A stretch of DNA of 37,559 bases from PVC group bacterium (GTDB lineage: Bacteria > Verrucomicrobiota > Kiritimatiellia > UBA8416), in NCBI GenBank assembly GCA_003567005.1, contig PXBF01000090.1:1-37559 (forward strand), written 5' to 3'. Below, piece after piece: positions 25,079 through 34,549 of this stretch; the stretch's first letter is position 1; every line of letters begins with the position of its first letter. Below the pieces are notes generated by a model. The model was given only the letters and a program-made list of their open reading frames with translations. It had not been told where the DNA came from and did no database searches. Position numbers and translations under genes: made by a program.

Positions 25079-27514
25079 TTATATCTCTACCTCTTCATTC
25101 TCTAGATCACTATCTTCTTCGATGCCATCGTTGGTGTCATGGTCCTTTTGAACATCAAGATCGATGAGGATCTCACGCGGACCAGCACCACATGGAGGAC
25201 CAACGATACCACGTTCTTCTAGAATGTCGATAATTCTTGCGGCTCGCGTATAGCCAATCCGCATACGTCTTTGCAGAGAAGACGTTGAGGCGCGCTGCGT
25301 TTCGCGGATAATCGCAATAGCTTGCTCAACAAGCTCGTCATCTTCGCCATCATCAATCGAGTCGGGTGCAGCAGCACTTTTTTCCAGTTTATTTTTAATT
25401 TCCATTTCAAAGGAAGGTTCTGCCTGCTCTTTCATAAAGGTAACTAGTCGGTCGACTTCATCATCCGTTATCATCGCGCCTTGCGCGCGGACGAGTTTGC
25501 TTGAGGCTGGTGGGAGATAGAGCATATCGCCTTGCCCCAAGAGTTTGTCGGCTCCAGACTGGTCAAGAATCGTACGGCTATCGACTTTTTGGGCTACTTG
25601 GAAAGCAATGCGAGCAGGAAAATTAGCTTTAATGGTTCCTGTGATGACATTGACGGATGGGCGCTGGGTGGCAATGATCATGTGAATGCCCACAGCACGC
25701 GACAACTGTGCCAGGCGAGCGATGCTGTTTTCGATTTCAGCGCCAGCTGCCAGCATTAAGTCTGCGAGTTCATCAATCACGATAACAATGTAAGGAACGG
25801 AGGTTGGCAAATCATCTTTTTTTAGGCTATCAGAGGAATCATCTGAAAAAAGATCTCCCTGCGTAGCAGTAAGCCGGTTATTGAAACCTTCGATATTGCG
25901 AACTCGGGCTTTAGCAAACATTTTATATCGTTTTTCCATTTCGTTGATTGCCCAACGCAGGCTGAGAGATACTTTTTTCGGGTCTGTTATGACGGGCACC
26001 ACGAGATGTGGCAAATCGTTATAGATGGAGAATTCCACAATTTTTGGGTCCACTAGGATTAAGCGCAATTCATCGGGTGTTTTGCACATGAACAAGCCGG
26101 ATAACATAGCATTGATACAAACCGATTTTCCTGCGCCCGTTGCGCCCGCTACGAGTAGATGGGGCATTTTGGCCAGGTCTGCAATCACGTTTTTTCCTCC
26201 CACATCTTTGCCTAGTACAAGCGGCAGTCTTGTTGTTCTTGCGCGCCATTCATCGCTTTCGATAATATCTCGGATGACAACCATATTGGCCGTTTCATTA
26301 GGAACTTCTATTCCAACAACGCCTTTTCCTGGAACGGGAGCTTGCACGCGCAGACTATGCGCTTTGAGGGCGAGCGCTAGGTTATTGGAGAGAGCCGCGA
26401 TTCGCTCAACACGGACGCCACGTGCTGGCAGGATTTCATAGCGTGTAACGACGGGCCCTTGTTTTATACTGGAAATTTCGGCACTGATGCCGAACTCGTC
26501 CAGCGTTTGCACTAAGAGCATGCCGACGGCTTCATTATCATTCAGGTTTGCACTGCGACCATCACGCGTTGGTGCATTGAGAAGTGTAACAGGAGGAAGC
26601 TTGTAATGAGGGAATTGGGCCTGATCTGGGTCAATAACTGGAGGGGGTAGGGGGGCGGGTTTGTCCTCAGGCTCTTCTTTCACCTGCGATGGCATCGGCT
26701 TAGCTTTTGTAAGCGCGCGACGAATGGGGGAGGTTGGTATTGGCTGAGAATGAACAGGGCGTTTGGGGCTTTCGTCCGGTTCTGGCAGGTCTTTTTCGAT
26801 TTCGGGCGGCTCATTTACCCTTCTTTTGGCGGCGTTTTTCTTGCGTAGCTGCTTTTGTAGTCGTGCCTGTTCGCGCCGCAGCAAACGAGCTTCTTTTTCC
26901 ATTTCCAGGTTTCGGGCATCTAGGCGGGCATGGTGATTGGTGCAATACTCCCAGGCGAGTGTAGCACCGGCCATTGCATATTGGAGTCCGACATATACAT
27001 TATGTGGGCCAATCGTTAAAACAAGCGCTATGAGCAGTAGCGACCAGAGAATGAGCCCCGCTCCCAGTGGACTTAGCCATCGGATGAGTAGGCCATGGGT
27101 GATCATCTCGCCAAGCAGGCCGCCCTCATATGCCAGATTATAGGTTTCGCGAATATGCACCCCGCCATGTAGATCGATAATAGCTGCCAGCAAGCAGAGC
27201 GTTATCGCCAGCCAGAAAGCGATTTTACGTATGTTTCTGCGGTAAAAGATCAGCAGGCCGCCTATAGAGAGTAGCCATACAGGGATTGCAAATGCACCAA
27301 TACCGGCAAGATTGAGCGCGAGAAAGGATGCCCAAGCGCCTAGAGGACCGATCCAGTTGGTAGCAGGGTAGTTCGGTGGTGTGCTAAGCAAAGAGATGTC
27401 TCTCCAATCGTATGACGAAAGGCTTAAGAGAATGAAAAGGGCGCATACGATTGTGATCATACCAATCACGACACGCGTGCTAGAAGGATATTCAACTTTA
27501 TCAGTAGGTGTCAT
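25079..27514 (-). CDS. ftsK: DNA translocase FtsK/SpoIIIE
   Basis: This septal DNA pump clears chromosome ends during division. Of its 811 residues, 1-190 carry four to five TM helices and 200-300 are a short charged and proline-rich linker. The alpha domain (PVVTRYEILPARGVRVERI) starts at about 330. The RecA-like motor has Walker A GATGAGKS (457-464) and Walker B (LILVDPK and IVIVIDELADLM). The gamma winged helix (RASTSSLQRRMRIGYTRAA) is at about 745-785 and reads KOPS-type sites. It lacks the very long linker of E. coli FtsK. It starts 30 bases after the cdaR stop, without a clear ribosome site, and is followed two bases later by the RodZ-like gene. Confidence 0.96.
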   Translation of the reverse strand: MTPTDKVEYPSSTRVVIGMITIVCALFILLSLSSYDWRDISLLSTPPNYPATNWIGPLGAWASFLALNLAGIGAFAIPVWLLSIGGLLIFYRRNIRKIAFWLAITLCLLAAIIDLHGGVHIRETYNLAYEGGLLGEMITHGLLIRWLSPLGAGLILWSLLLIALVLTIGPHNVYVGLQYAMAGATLAWEYCTNHHARLDARNLEMEKEARLLRREQARLQKQLRKKNAAKRRVNEPPEIEKDLPEPDESPKRPVHSQPIPTSPIRRALTKAKPMPSQVKEEPEDKPAPLPPPVIDPDQAQFPHYKLPPVTLLNAPTRDGRSANLNDNEAVGMLLVQTLDEFGISAEISSIKQGPVVTRYEILPARGVRVERIAALSNNLALALKAHSLRVQAPVPGKGVVGIEVPNETANMVVIRDIIESDEWRARTTRLPLVLGKDVGGKNVIADLAKMPHLLVAGATGAGKSVCINAMLSGLFMCKTPDELRLILVDPKIVEFSIYNDLPHLVVPVITDPKKVSLSLRWAINEMEKRYKMFAKARVRNIEGFNNRLTATQGDLFSDDSSDSLKKDDLPTSVPYIVIVIDELADLMLAAGAEIENSIARLAQLSRAVGIHMIIATQRPSVNVITGTIKANFPARIAFQVAQKVDSRTILDQSGADKLLGQGDMLYLPPASSKLVRAQGAMITDDEVDRLVTFMKEQAEPSFEMEIKNKLEKSAAAPDSIDDGEDDELVEQAIAIIRETQRASTSSLQRRMRIGYTRAARIIDILEERGIVGPPCGAGPREILIDLDVQKDHDTNDGIEEDSDLENEEVEI

Positions 27515-27544
27515 AGAGAATGTACCATCAGGGCTATTCGTTGT

Positions 27545-28570
27545 TTATGCGTCTGGTTCCTCGGGTAGAGGGATCTGTTCTGTTGGTGGGCGCATTTCAG
27601 GAGTCGGATCCTCAGGGATGCGGATAGGTTGGGCCGTGACATGGACAACAGGTGGTGTAATCGCACTACGAAGATCCGTGCCACGATCAATATTCACGGT
27701 TGCTGTGACTTCATATTCACCAGGTTCGGTAATGTTTGTGCAGTCGATAAAAACACGAATGTCATCTGCTGCAATTTCATTGACGGTTTGTGGGCTTCCC
27801 AGGAGGCTTACACTGACTGTAGGGGGTGAGAGATCAAATGTAAGGTTACTTTCTGGTGCGCGCAGAATCAGTACAGGCAGATTCTCCCATTCCCGGCTGA
27901 TGGCTTCCGTTACGATATTCACACGTGCCGAAATCGAGCTTGGTGTGACGTCCCATACACCTGTTTCGTCATCGGTTACGAGGGGCAGTTCGCGCGAAAA
28001 AGATACGGTTACACCCTCGATGTCAATAGGGGGTGTTTCCATGATTTTCAAATCAGTGAGTAGCTCCTGGGGGCCTCGGACGGTGACAATCTTGGGAGAG
28101 AATTCGATTTCGGCACGTCCCAGCGCGGGGCGTCCGAGCAGTTCTGGCCGCGCAACACTTACCTGCTTTTCGATTTCGCGGTCTAGTGTGAGGTGCAACA
28201 AATTGGGACGAACCTTGGTTACGGATATGGATCTGGGAACACCATGTACATTCCGTATTCCAATGGGTACTTGCTCTGGTCCCGTTCTGCCATATGTGCG
28301 GGGACGTACAACAAGACGCAATTGGCTTTGATCTAGTCTGCGCAAGTCATCCAGGGAGCCTCGGCAGGTGACGTACGCATATCTTGCATCCTGCTGCAAG
28401 ACCGCCATTCCAGATTCTGCCTCAATGAGAATAGGCACCTCGAATTCATCCGTTTGATTGGTGATACGTTGAATAGAATAGATCGTAACGGTTGCCAATG
28501 TAAGCGCGAGAAGCTTGATGGAGAGATTTTCGCGGTATAATTTGATCCAATCTTCGCGTTTAAGAAGCAT
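27545..28570 (-). CDS. cdaR: YbbR-domain protein, likely CdaA regulator
   Basis: 341 residues: one N-terminal TM helix (about 18-36, LSIKLLALTLATVTIYSI) and an extracytoplasmic region of repeated YbbR-type beta modules, typified by PKIVTVRGPQELL and PPTVSVSLLGSPQTV. In Firmicutes, CdaR binds the diadenylate cyclase CdaA and tunes c-di-AMP synthesis. The 11-base overlap with cdaA supports the same pairing here. A strong AAGGAGG sits just before ATG 28570. The last about 35 residues are a Pro/Glu-rich tail. Confidence 0.9.
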   Translation of the reverse strand: MLLKREDWIKLYRENLSIKLLALTLATVTIYSIQRITNQTDEFEVPILIEAESGMAVLQQDARYAYVTCRGSLDDLRRLDQSQLRLVVRPRTYGRTGPEQVPIGIRNVHGVPRSISVTKVRPNLLHLTLDREIEKQVSVARPELLGRPALGRAEIEFSPKIVTVRGPQELLTDLKIMETPPIDIEGVTVSFSRELPLVTDDETGVWDVTPSSISARVNIVTEAISREWENLPVLILRAPESNLTFDLSPPTVSVSLLGSPQTVNEIAADDIRVFIDCTNITEPGEYEVTATVNIDRGTDLRSAITPPVVHVTAQPIRIPEDPTPEMRPPTEQIPLPEEPDA

Positions 28571-29417
28571 GTGGTACCTCCTTGTTCCCGCGGCTTTCTG
28601 ACTTCGCGATCCCTTCCGGGGTCAGGTCGAGTTGCTCTTGCATCCTGCGCCAGACATTGTCTTCCTGTGAACCGCGCAAGAGCGCGGTGAGGAAGCGCCG
28701 CAAACGTTCGCCATCGAGTCCACGGCTCAAGCGGCCTCTGTAACTGACGGATATCGCCCCGGTTTCTTCTGATACTACGATAACCACTGCATCGGTTTCC
28801 TCACTTAACCCAACGGCAGCTCGGTGGCGTGTACCAATGTTTTTATGCAGTTCGAGACGTTGGGAGAGAGGGAAGACACAGCTAGCTGCCATAATGCGGC
28901 CGGCATGAATCACAACGCCGCCATCGTGTAGCGGTGTGTGCGGATAAAAGATGGTGGAGAGTAGTTCGGGAATTACGGGAGCATCGATCGTGACGCCAGA
29001 ATCACGCACGCCACGCGTTCCAATTTCGCGTTCGATGGCAATTAAAGCTCCGACTTTGTGGTCTGCAAGATGCGTAACTGCTTGCACAACACTATCGATA
29101 ATGGTGCGTTTATCCGTGTTAGATGTAAACACAGGCTGTCGTCCCAGTTCTGCGAGTGCACGCCGGATTTCGGGTTGAAAGATAATAACGAAGCCGGCAG
29201 CGATATACACGGAGAGTCTCCGTAAAAGCCAGTTTAACTGACTGAGATTGAGAAGGTATGTCATGGTTAACAAGACGGTGATTAAAAGAAGCATGCCAAT
29301 AAGGACTTGTGCCCCACGCGTGCCGCGGAAAAAGAGAAAAATGTAGTAGAACGCAATTGTCAGGACAAGAATTTCAAATAAGCCTGTCCAGCCAATAGCA
29401 AGTGTGGTTTCCAGCAT
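28560..29417 (-). CDS. cdaA: Membrane diadenylate cyclase (c-di-AMP synthase)
   Basis: This enzyme joins two ATP into cyclic di-AMP. Its 285 residues comprise three N-terminal TM helices (about 8-85) and a cytoplasmic DAC domain. The active-site motifs are PLHDGGVV (162-169, the DGA motif appearing as DGG) and GTRHRAAVG (195-203, the RHR motif). I chose ATG 29417, preceded by GGAAGAGAG; an ATG at 29450 would overlap folP and has a poorly spaced site. Its neighbours are folP before it and cdaR after it. c-di-AMP commonly controls potassium and osmolyte transport. Confidence 0.93.
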   Translation of the reverse strand: MLETTLAIGWTGLFEILVLTIAFYYIFLFFRGTRGAQVLIGMLLLITVLLTMTYLLNLSQLNWLLRRLSVYIAAGFVIIFQPEIRRALAELGRQPVFTSNTDKRTIIDSVVQAVTHLADHKVGALIAIEREIGTRGVRDSGVTIDAPVIPELLSTIFYPHTPLHDGGVVIHAGRIMAASCVFPLSQRLELHKNIGTRHRAAVGLSEETDAVVIVVSEETGAISVSYRGRLSRGLDGERLRRFLTALLRGSQEDNVWRRMQEQLDLTPEGIAKSESRGNKEVPHAS

Positions 29418-29434
29418 CGATTTTCTCTCTTCCG

Positions 29435-30313
29435 TTAAACATGTTGCCATTGCTCCGGGTTTCGAATCGCAGCAGCAATGCGTGCGGCTTGTATGGACTG
29501 CTGTACATCGTGCACACGAAGAACCGAGGCTCCTGCCAGCACCGCGCTGGTGAGAGCAGCTATGCTGCCAGGAAGCCGATCTTGCGGAGACGCAACTTGT
29601 CCTACCATTCCGATAAACCGTTTGCGAGATGCGCCTACTAAAACTGGCACACCCAAAGAGGTAAAATGCGCTAATCGATGCAAAATTTCAAGATTGTGAG
29701 ATAGTTTTTTTCCAAATCCGATACCTGGGTCTATTACAATCCGTTCTGCGGGAATACCGACTCTGGCTAAAGTTTGTATGCGTTTATTCAGCCACTGATA
29801 AATTTCGCTTACGCAATCCTCATATTGCGGGTTCTGTTGCATGTTGGAAGGGGACCCTTGCATGTGCATAATGACGACCCCCGCTTCGGTTTTATGTGCA
29901 AGCTTTGGCATGTCAGGGTCTTGCGTCAAACCGGATATGTCATTTATGACACAAGCACCAGACGAGATCGCAGCTTCGGCTACTACACAGCATGTTGTGT
30001 CGATGGATATGACGGCATCAGGGCGTTTCTCCATAATGCCTTCGATTACTGGGAGGATGCGGCGGATTTGCACATCGGCAGAAACGGGGGTTGCCCCTGG
30101 ACGACTAGACTCGCCGCCAATATCTATGATTCGTGCTCCATCACGAAGCATTCTTAGTGCTTGTTCGATCGCAACCATCGGCTCGATGAACGCTCCGCCA
30201 TCCGAAAAGGAGTCGGGAGTCACATTTATGACTCCCATTATGACAGGCTCAGTCGCGCATGAGATCTCTTTATCGCGACATTTCCAGACTATATTGGTGT
30301 TCATGCCTGACAT
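29435..30313 (-). CDS. folP: Dihydropteroate synthase
   Basis: This enzyme joins p-aminobenzoate to dihydropterin pyrophosphate in folate synthesis. In its 292-residue product the two PROSITE-type blocks are clear: IMGVINVTPDSFSDGG near residue 25 and IDIGGESSRPGATPV. INDISGL, VIDPGIGFGK, LVGASRKRFIG and LRVHDV follow. The start could be ATG 30313 or ATG 30304; neither has a good ribosome site. It lies 73 bases after ftsH, an order seen in several phyla, and just before cdaA. Confidence 0.95.
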   Translation of the reverse strand: MSGMNTNIVWKCRDKEISCATEPVIMGVINVTPDSFSDGGAFIEPMVAIEQALRMLRDGARIIDIGGESSRPGATPVSADVQIRRILPVIEGIMEKRPDAVISIDTTCCVVAEAAISSGACVINDISGLTQDPDMPKLAHKTEAGVVIMHMQGSPSNMQQNPQYEDCVSEIYQWLNKRIQTLARVGIPAERIVIDPGIGFGKKLSHNLEILHRLAHFTSLGVPVLVGASRKRFIGMVGQVASPQDRLPGSIAALTSAVLAGASVLRVHDVQQSIQAARIAAAIRNPEQWQHV

Positions 30314-30386
30314 GGTACTAGCACTTTTCGCGCTGATTGCTTTAGGGAAGCAAGTTGCCTGTGTGAATCATGATGGCAGATGCGCG

Positions 30387-32411
30387 TTACGTATCTGTCT
30401 CTTGATTCTCTGTTGAAGCTTCTTGTGAATCCGTTTTCTGTTTTTCGGCCGGACTTTTTTCATCTTCGTCTTTGTCTATGTCGTTACGTTCTTCCTGCGT
30501 CCGTATACGTCCTGTTTCGACGATATCAACGACATCACGACCATCGATTGTCTCTTGCTCAAGCAAATGTTGTGTTACGGTTTCCAAGGCTTCGCGGTAT
30601 TCTTGCAGGATGGAATGGGCACGGTCGTGCGCTTCGTGCAGTAAACGCGCTACCTCTGCATCAATGATTTGTGCGGTTTGTTCACTGTAATCCTGCTGGC
30701 GCGACACTTCACGCCCGAGGAACATAACCTCTTGGTTTTGTCCAAATCGTTGCGGCCCCAGTTTTTCGCTCATGCCCCAACTACAGACCATTTTGTGCGC
30801 AATGTCTGTTGACTGTTTGATATCTTGTGCTGCACCGTTGGTGATTTCACCGAACACAATTTCCTCAGCACATCGCCCGCCCATTGCGCCTGCGAGTTCA
30901 TCCAATAATTTCGAACGACTCTGGGTATAACTATCCTTTTCGGGTAGTGACATGGTTGCGCCTAAATAGGCGATTCCGCGGGGAATGATCGTAACTTTAT
31001 GCAGAGGCTCTGTCTCTTTCAAGACCTGCTGCACGACGGCATGACCAGCCTCGTGATATGCTGTCAGGCGTTTTTCCTTATCATCTATTTTGCGACTACG
31101 TCTTTCACTGCCCCACAAGACTTTATCACGTGCTTCTTCCAAGTCTGGCATTTCGACGGCATCCTTTTCGCGACGGGCAGCCAGCAGTGCAGCTTCATTT
31201 AACAAGTTTTCCAGGTCTGCTCCTGAAAACCCGGGGGTCCCGCGCGCAATGCGCCGTAAGTTAACATCATCGGATAGTTTGATGTTGCGGGAATGAATTT
31301 TCAAGATATCTTCCCGTCCGTCTATCATCGGAAGGTCAATAACGATCTGGCGGTCGAAGCGCCCGCGTCGTAAAAGCGCGGGGTCGAGAACATCCGGCCG
31401 GTTGGTAGCGGCGATAATGATAACGCCTTCAGACGTCTCAAATCCATCCATTTCAACAAGTAATGCGTTTAAGGTTTGTTCCCGTTCATCATGTCCGCCG
31501 CCAATACCGGTGAAACGGCTTCGTCCTACAGCATCGATTTCATCGATAAAAATGATACACGGGGCACTTTTTTTCCCTTGTTCGAACATGTCGCGTACGC
31601 GGGAGGCCCCAACGCCCACAAACATTTCTACGAAATCAGACCCACTGATGCTGAAAAAGGGTACATCTGCTTCACCGGCGATTGCTTTAGCCAGAAGGGT
31701 TTTTCCCGTTCCTGGAGGCCCCATTAACATCACGCCTTTGGGAATGCGGCCACCAAGTTTCTGAAATTTTTTCGGGTCTTTTAGGAAAGCAATGATTTCC
31801 TGCACTTCTTCTTTGGCTTCATTGACACCGGCAACATTCTTGAAGGTGATTTTGTTTTTTTCGCGATTTAACATGCGCGCTTTGCTTTTGCCAAAGCTCA
31901 TCGCGCCATGCCCTGCCGCGCGCATCTGCCTGATAAAGACAAAATAAATCAGCCCGAAAATCAATAATACAGGCAACAAACTCGACAAGATGTGCCATAG
32001 GAGCGGGTTTTGCGGTGGGATTTCTGTTTCGACATCGTGTGCTCTAAGCCATTTCATGAAGTCACGATCGATATCGGGTACATATGATTTGAAGTTTTGG
32101 GTGATTCCCTCTACTTCCACATCTTCGTGCAATGTGCCTTCAATGTAGATTGGTCCTGACATATCTCGAATGATTCGAGCACTTTGGACCTTATGGTTTT
32201 CAACAAGACTTACCAAGTTTGGCGTATCAGCATCTGGTGATGAATACGGTATGGTACTTACGGCGCGCTCGCGCATGTTGAGGAAATACATCATGGTGAG
32301 GCCAATTCCCAGCATCACAATCCAGGGCAACATGCCACGATATTTTTGTGGTCCTTGCGGTGGTTGTGAGGGAGAAGGCTTTTGGGGGCCATGCGGTGGA
32401 ACTTGAGGCAT
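30387..32411 (-). CDS. ftsH: ATP-dependent zinc metalloprotease FtsH
   Basis: A membrane-bound AAA+ protease that extracts and degrades membrane and regulatory proteins. Of its 674 residues, 1-26 are a Pro/Gln-rich cytoplasmic lead. Two TM helices (about 28-45 and 138-160) flank a periplasmic domain. AAA motifs are GPPGTGKT (231-238), Walker [10 protein letters not shown] (286-294) and the second-region-of-homology segment [18 protein letters not shown]. The zinc site HEAGH is at 453-457. The C-terminal about 40 residues are charged and disordered. ATG 32411 follows TTAGGATAA. It heads the operon ftsH-folP-cdaA-cdaR-ftsK-rodZ-like. Confidence 0.97.
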   Translation of the reverse strand: MPQVPPHGPQKPSPSQPPQGPQKYRGMLPWIVMLGIGLTMMYFLNMRERAVSTIPYSSPDADTPNLVSLVENHKVQSARIIRDMSGPIYIEGTLHEDVEVEGITQNFKSYVPDIDRDFMKWLRAHDVETEIPPQNPLLWHILSSLLPVLLIFGLIYFVFIRQMRAAGHGAMSFGKSKARMLNREKNKITFKNVAGVNEAKEEVQEIIAFLKDPKKFQKLGGRIPKGVMLMGPPGTGKTLLAKAIAGEADVPFFSISGSDFVEMFVGVGASRVRDMFEQGKKSAPCIIFIDEIDAVGRSRFTGIGGGHDEREQTLNALLVEMDGFETSEGVIIIAATNRPDVLDPALLRRGRFDRQIVIDLPMIDGREDILKIHSRNIKLSDDVNLRRIARGTPGFSGADLENLLNEAALLAARREKDAVEMPDLEEARDKVLWGSERRSRKIDDKEKRLTAYHEAGHAVVQQVLKETEPLHKVTIIPRGIAYLGATMSLPEKDSYTQSRSKLLDELAGAMGGRCAEEIVFGEITNGAAQDIKQSTDIAHKMVCSWGMSEKLGPQRFGQNQEVMFLGREVSRQQDYSEQTAQIIDAEVARLLHEAHDRAHSILQEYREALETVTQHLLEQETIDGRDVVDIVETGRIRTQEERNDIDKDEDEKSPAEKQKTDSQEASTENQETDT

Positions 32412-32523
32412 ACTATTATCCTAACCTTTCTAAATCTATCACAAAAATCATGCCATATTTACATGATTCGTTCTCATTCCTATCAACGTTCAGAGCTGTA
32501 TCAATTGATGTAAAGCAGGATAA

Positions 32524-32587
32524 TATACCGCAGGGACACGCGATTGGCAATAGCTGGATGTCAAGACTGCAAGCCTTGTGCGGTATA
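32524..32587. repeat. 9-bp inverted repeat upstream of ftsH
   Basis: TATACCGCA at 32524-32532 is the exact reverse complement of TGCGGTATA at 32579-32587, with 46 bases between. It lies in the 295-base spacer between divergent ftsH and the ferritin-like gene. Function is unknown: it could be a leader-RNA stem or a looped operator. Nothing else in this spacer is recognisable. Confidence 0.35.
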
Positions 32588-32706
32588 CAATACATTTGTT
32601 GCAATAGAATGGTTTGCTATTGGCGAACACAAATTGTTGTCTTGCACCGAAAGTTAAAGAAGTACAGGATAAAAGCGATATGTAGAACCACGAGAAAGGG
32701 GAGGCG

Positions 32707-33171
32707 ATGACATCTTTTGTAACGGTCAGAGACGTTTTGGAACGCGTGCGGTTGTTTCGTCAACAGTTAAAGTCTTTTTATCAGGAACTTGCCGAAACGG
32801 CAGACAAACGTGAGTTGCAAATTTACTTGGCTTACATGATCCGGCACGAGGAAAATTTTGAAAAGGTTCTTGCTGAGCATGATGACGCATGTATCAACCA
32901 TAAGCTTGATACCTGGATGCAGTATGGTCCCGAGAGCGCTGGTTTTGCGTTGCCTCCGCTTAGCGATCTTGACCCAGCAAACATGTGTGTAGAGGAAGCC
33001 GAATGTCTGGCACTCGCTTCGGAGAATGCTATTTTAGCCTACTACAAAGAAGCGGCCAAGAGTGTGCAGGGGGCTGAGCCACATGCTTTGCTGGAACAAT
33101 TGGCAGAACAACAAGAGTCGGATATTTTGATTTTGAAACAAGCCAGCGAATCCTTGCGGCAGAATATATAG
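32707..33171 (+). CDS. Ferritin-like four-helix protein with atypical metal ligands
   Basis: A 154-residue soluble protein that looks like a short rubrerythrin/ferritin-like bundle. Helix 1 has Tyr25 and Glu27, helix 2 has HEENFE at 47-52, helix 3 has ENAILAYY at 106-113 and helix 4 has LAEQQESD at 132-139. In true diiron members helices 2 and 4 carry ExxH; here the histidines are absent, so iron binding is doubtful or altered. No rubredoxin domain is present. ATG 32707 follows a strong GGGGAGG. It converges on kdsD with 24 bases between. The family call rests on pattern and predicted helices only. Confidence 0.65.
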   Translation: MTSFVTVRDVLERVRLFRQQLKSFYQELAETADKRELQIYLAYMIRHEENFEKVLAEHDDACINHKLDTWMQYGPESAGFALPPLSDLDPANMCVEEAECLALASENAILAYYKEAAKSVQGAEPHALLEQLAEQQESDILILKQASESLRQNI

Positions 33172-33195
33172 TTGGAATAAAGGAGTTGAGCTGGG

Positions 33196-34224
33196 TTAGA
33201 TGATTTTGAATTTAGGCAGGTCCTGAATGTCTACCACTCCCACGGGACATTGATTTTGATCCACGACGACGAGATCGTCGATTTGATGGGACTCGAACTG
33301 TGTGAGTGCGTCAACGGCCAAATCATCTTCGTATACCGTGACAGGGTTATGCGTGAGAAAAAGGTTCAACGGTTGATGCAATAAATCTTCATGATTCTCT
33401 AGGTTGCGGCGTAGATCTCCATCCGAGAATACGCCCTCGAGTTTGCCGTTCGGATCAATGGCGATCGCGAGGCCTGTGCGGGCCTTGGTCATGGAAAGAA
33501 GGGCTGTTTTAATGTCCGTGTCATTCGGCACGATCACGATGCGGTCCTTTTTGCGCATGATATCCCGAACGCGGAGGAGTAGTGCCCGGCCGATCGCGCC
33601 AGCAGGATGTAGGCATGCATAATCCTCTCGCCTAAAGCCGCGGGCGCGTAGTAACACCATAGCCAAGGCATCTCCCCAGACCAACGAGGCTGTCGAGCTT
33701 GTCGTGGGAGCAAGGTTAAAAGGACAAGCTTCTGCGGGTATAGCAACCGAGGCAACGATTTTACAGGATTTGGCCAGCGTACTCTGCAAACATCCAGTTA
33801 CGGCTACAGTAGTAGCACCCATGCGTTTTATCGCTGGCAGTAAATGGATCAGTTCTTCCGATTCTCCCGAATAACTGAAGGCTAGAAGAAGGTCATGCTG
33901 CTGAACAATTCCGAGGTCGCCGTGAATCGCTTGCATGGGGTTTAACACAACTGCTGTGGATCCTGTGCTTGTCAGCGTTGCTGCAATCTTTTCCGCAATA
34001 TGCAGGCTTTTGCCCACGCCGGTCACGATCAACTTCCCGCCTTGCTCCAGGCATTGTTGGGCGGCTTCGAGGGTTGCAATGAATCCTGTGTCTAACTGAT
34101 TGCGTAAGGATTGCAGTCCTGCAATTTCGCAATCGATAACGGATTGGGCCTCTGCAATTTCTTTTCTCATGTGTTCGGTGCCTGTTTGGAAATCCGATCG
34201 TGCTGCCATATGCTTACGTGGCAT
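33196..34224 (-). CDS. kdsD: D-arabinose 5-phosphate isomerase (KdsD/KpsF family)
   Basis: This enzyme interconverts ribulose 5-phosphate and arabinose 5-phosphate, the first committed step towards KDO of lipopolysaccharide. Its 342 residues have a SIS domain at about 55-190 (LIVTGVGKSLHIAEKIAATLTSTG, QAIHGDLG, FSYSGESEE) and the HPAGAIGRAL segment, then two CBS domains at about 215-342, including SDGDLRR. Starts at 34224, 34209 and 34170 are all possible, and none has a strong ribosome site; the longest is given. No kdsA, kdsB or kdsC is adjacent. KdsD supports a Gram-negative outer membrane. Confidence 0.92.
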   Translation of the reverse strand: MPRKHMAARSDFQTGTEHMRKEIAEAQSVIDCEIAGLQSLRNQLDTGFIATLEAAQQCLEQGGKLIVTGVGKSLHIAEKIAATLTSTGSTAVVLNPMQAIHGDLGIVQQHDLLLAFSYSGESEELIHLLPAIKRMGATTVAVTGCLQSTLAKSCKIVASVAIPAEACPFNLAPTTSSTASLVWGDALAMVLLRARGFRREDYACLHPAGAIGRALLLRVRDIMRKKDRIVIVPNDTDIKTALLSMTKARTGLAIAIDPNGKLEGVFSDGDLRRNLENHEDLLHQPLNLFLTHNPVTVYEDDLAVDALTQFESHQIDDLVVVDQNQCPVGVVDIQDLPKFKII

Positions 34225-34549
34225 CCTCTAACAGCGCGCAATCTGAGATGGTTCATGTATTTCATAAAAAAGATGTGAAAACGGTAAATAACGGTGGGTA
34301 GGAGAGCAAGACGAAAATTTTGTCTCAACGGATACCAGGGAACCTAGTATCGCAACATATCGTTACACTGGTTAGCCGGCCGCCCGGGTCCCTCGGGCAA
34401 AAACGCGTTGGTAACTTTGTGGGAATCGTGCTCCGAACAGGGGTGCTATATTGTGTGAACGCTCGAACAAAAATACAATATGTAGTGGTTTAGATTGAAG
34501 TTATAGGTAAGCTTGACATGAGGGCATCAGTTTGCTCTAAGTGAATTCC
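34225..34549. other. Divergent intergenic region between kdsD and the TIM-barrel gene
   Basis: A 325-base spacer with no coding signal. It holds a candidate + strand promoter (34451-34479) and a small GC dyad GCCCG/CGGGC at 34382-34398. That dyad is not followed by a T-run, so I do not call it a terminator. Nothing else is recognisable. Confidence 0.5.
34451..34479 (+). promoter_or_regulatory. Candidate sigma-70 promoter for the TIM-barrel gene
   Basis: TTGTGT at 34451-34456 and TACAAT at 34474-34479 are separated by 17 bases, about 70 bases before the likely start codon. It matches the consensus reasonably but was identified by eye only. A TTGACA at 34513 has no fitting -10. Confidence 0.4.

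Noticed and set aside
27381..28331. A 316-codon open frame on the + strand across the ftsK start and cdaR
   Set aside because: It is opposite two well-supported genes, is rich in Ser/Arg/Thr/Gly as expected for a shadow frame, and has no ribosome site.
34382..34398. GC-rich dyad in the kdsD upstream spacer as a terminator
   Set aside because: The stem is only 5 bp, is followed by A residues on the + strand, and has no downstream T-run on either strand.
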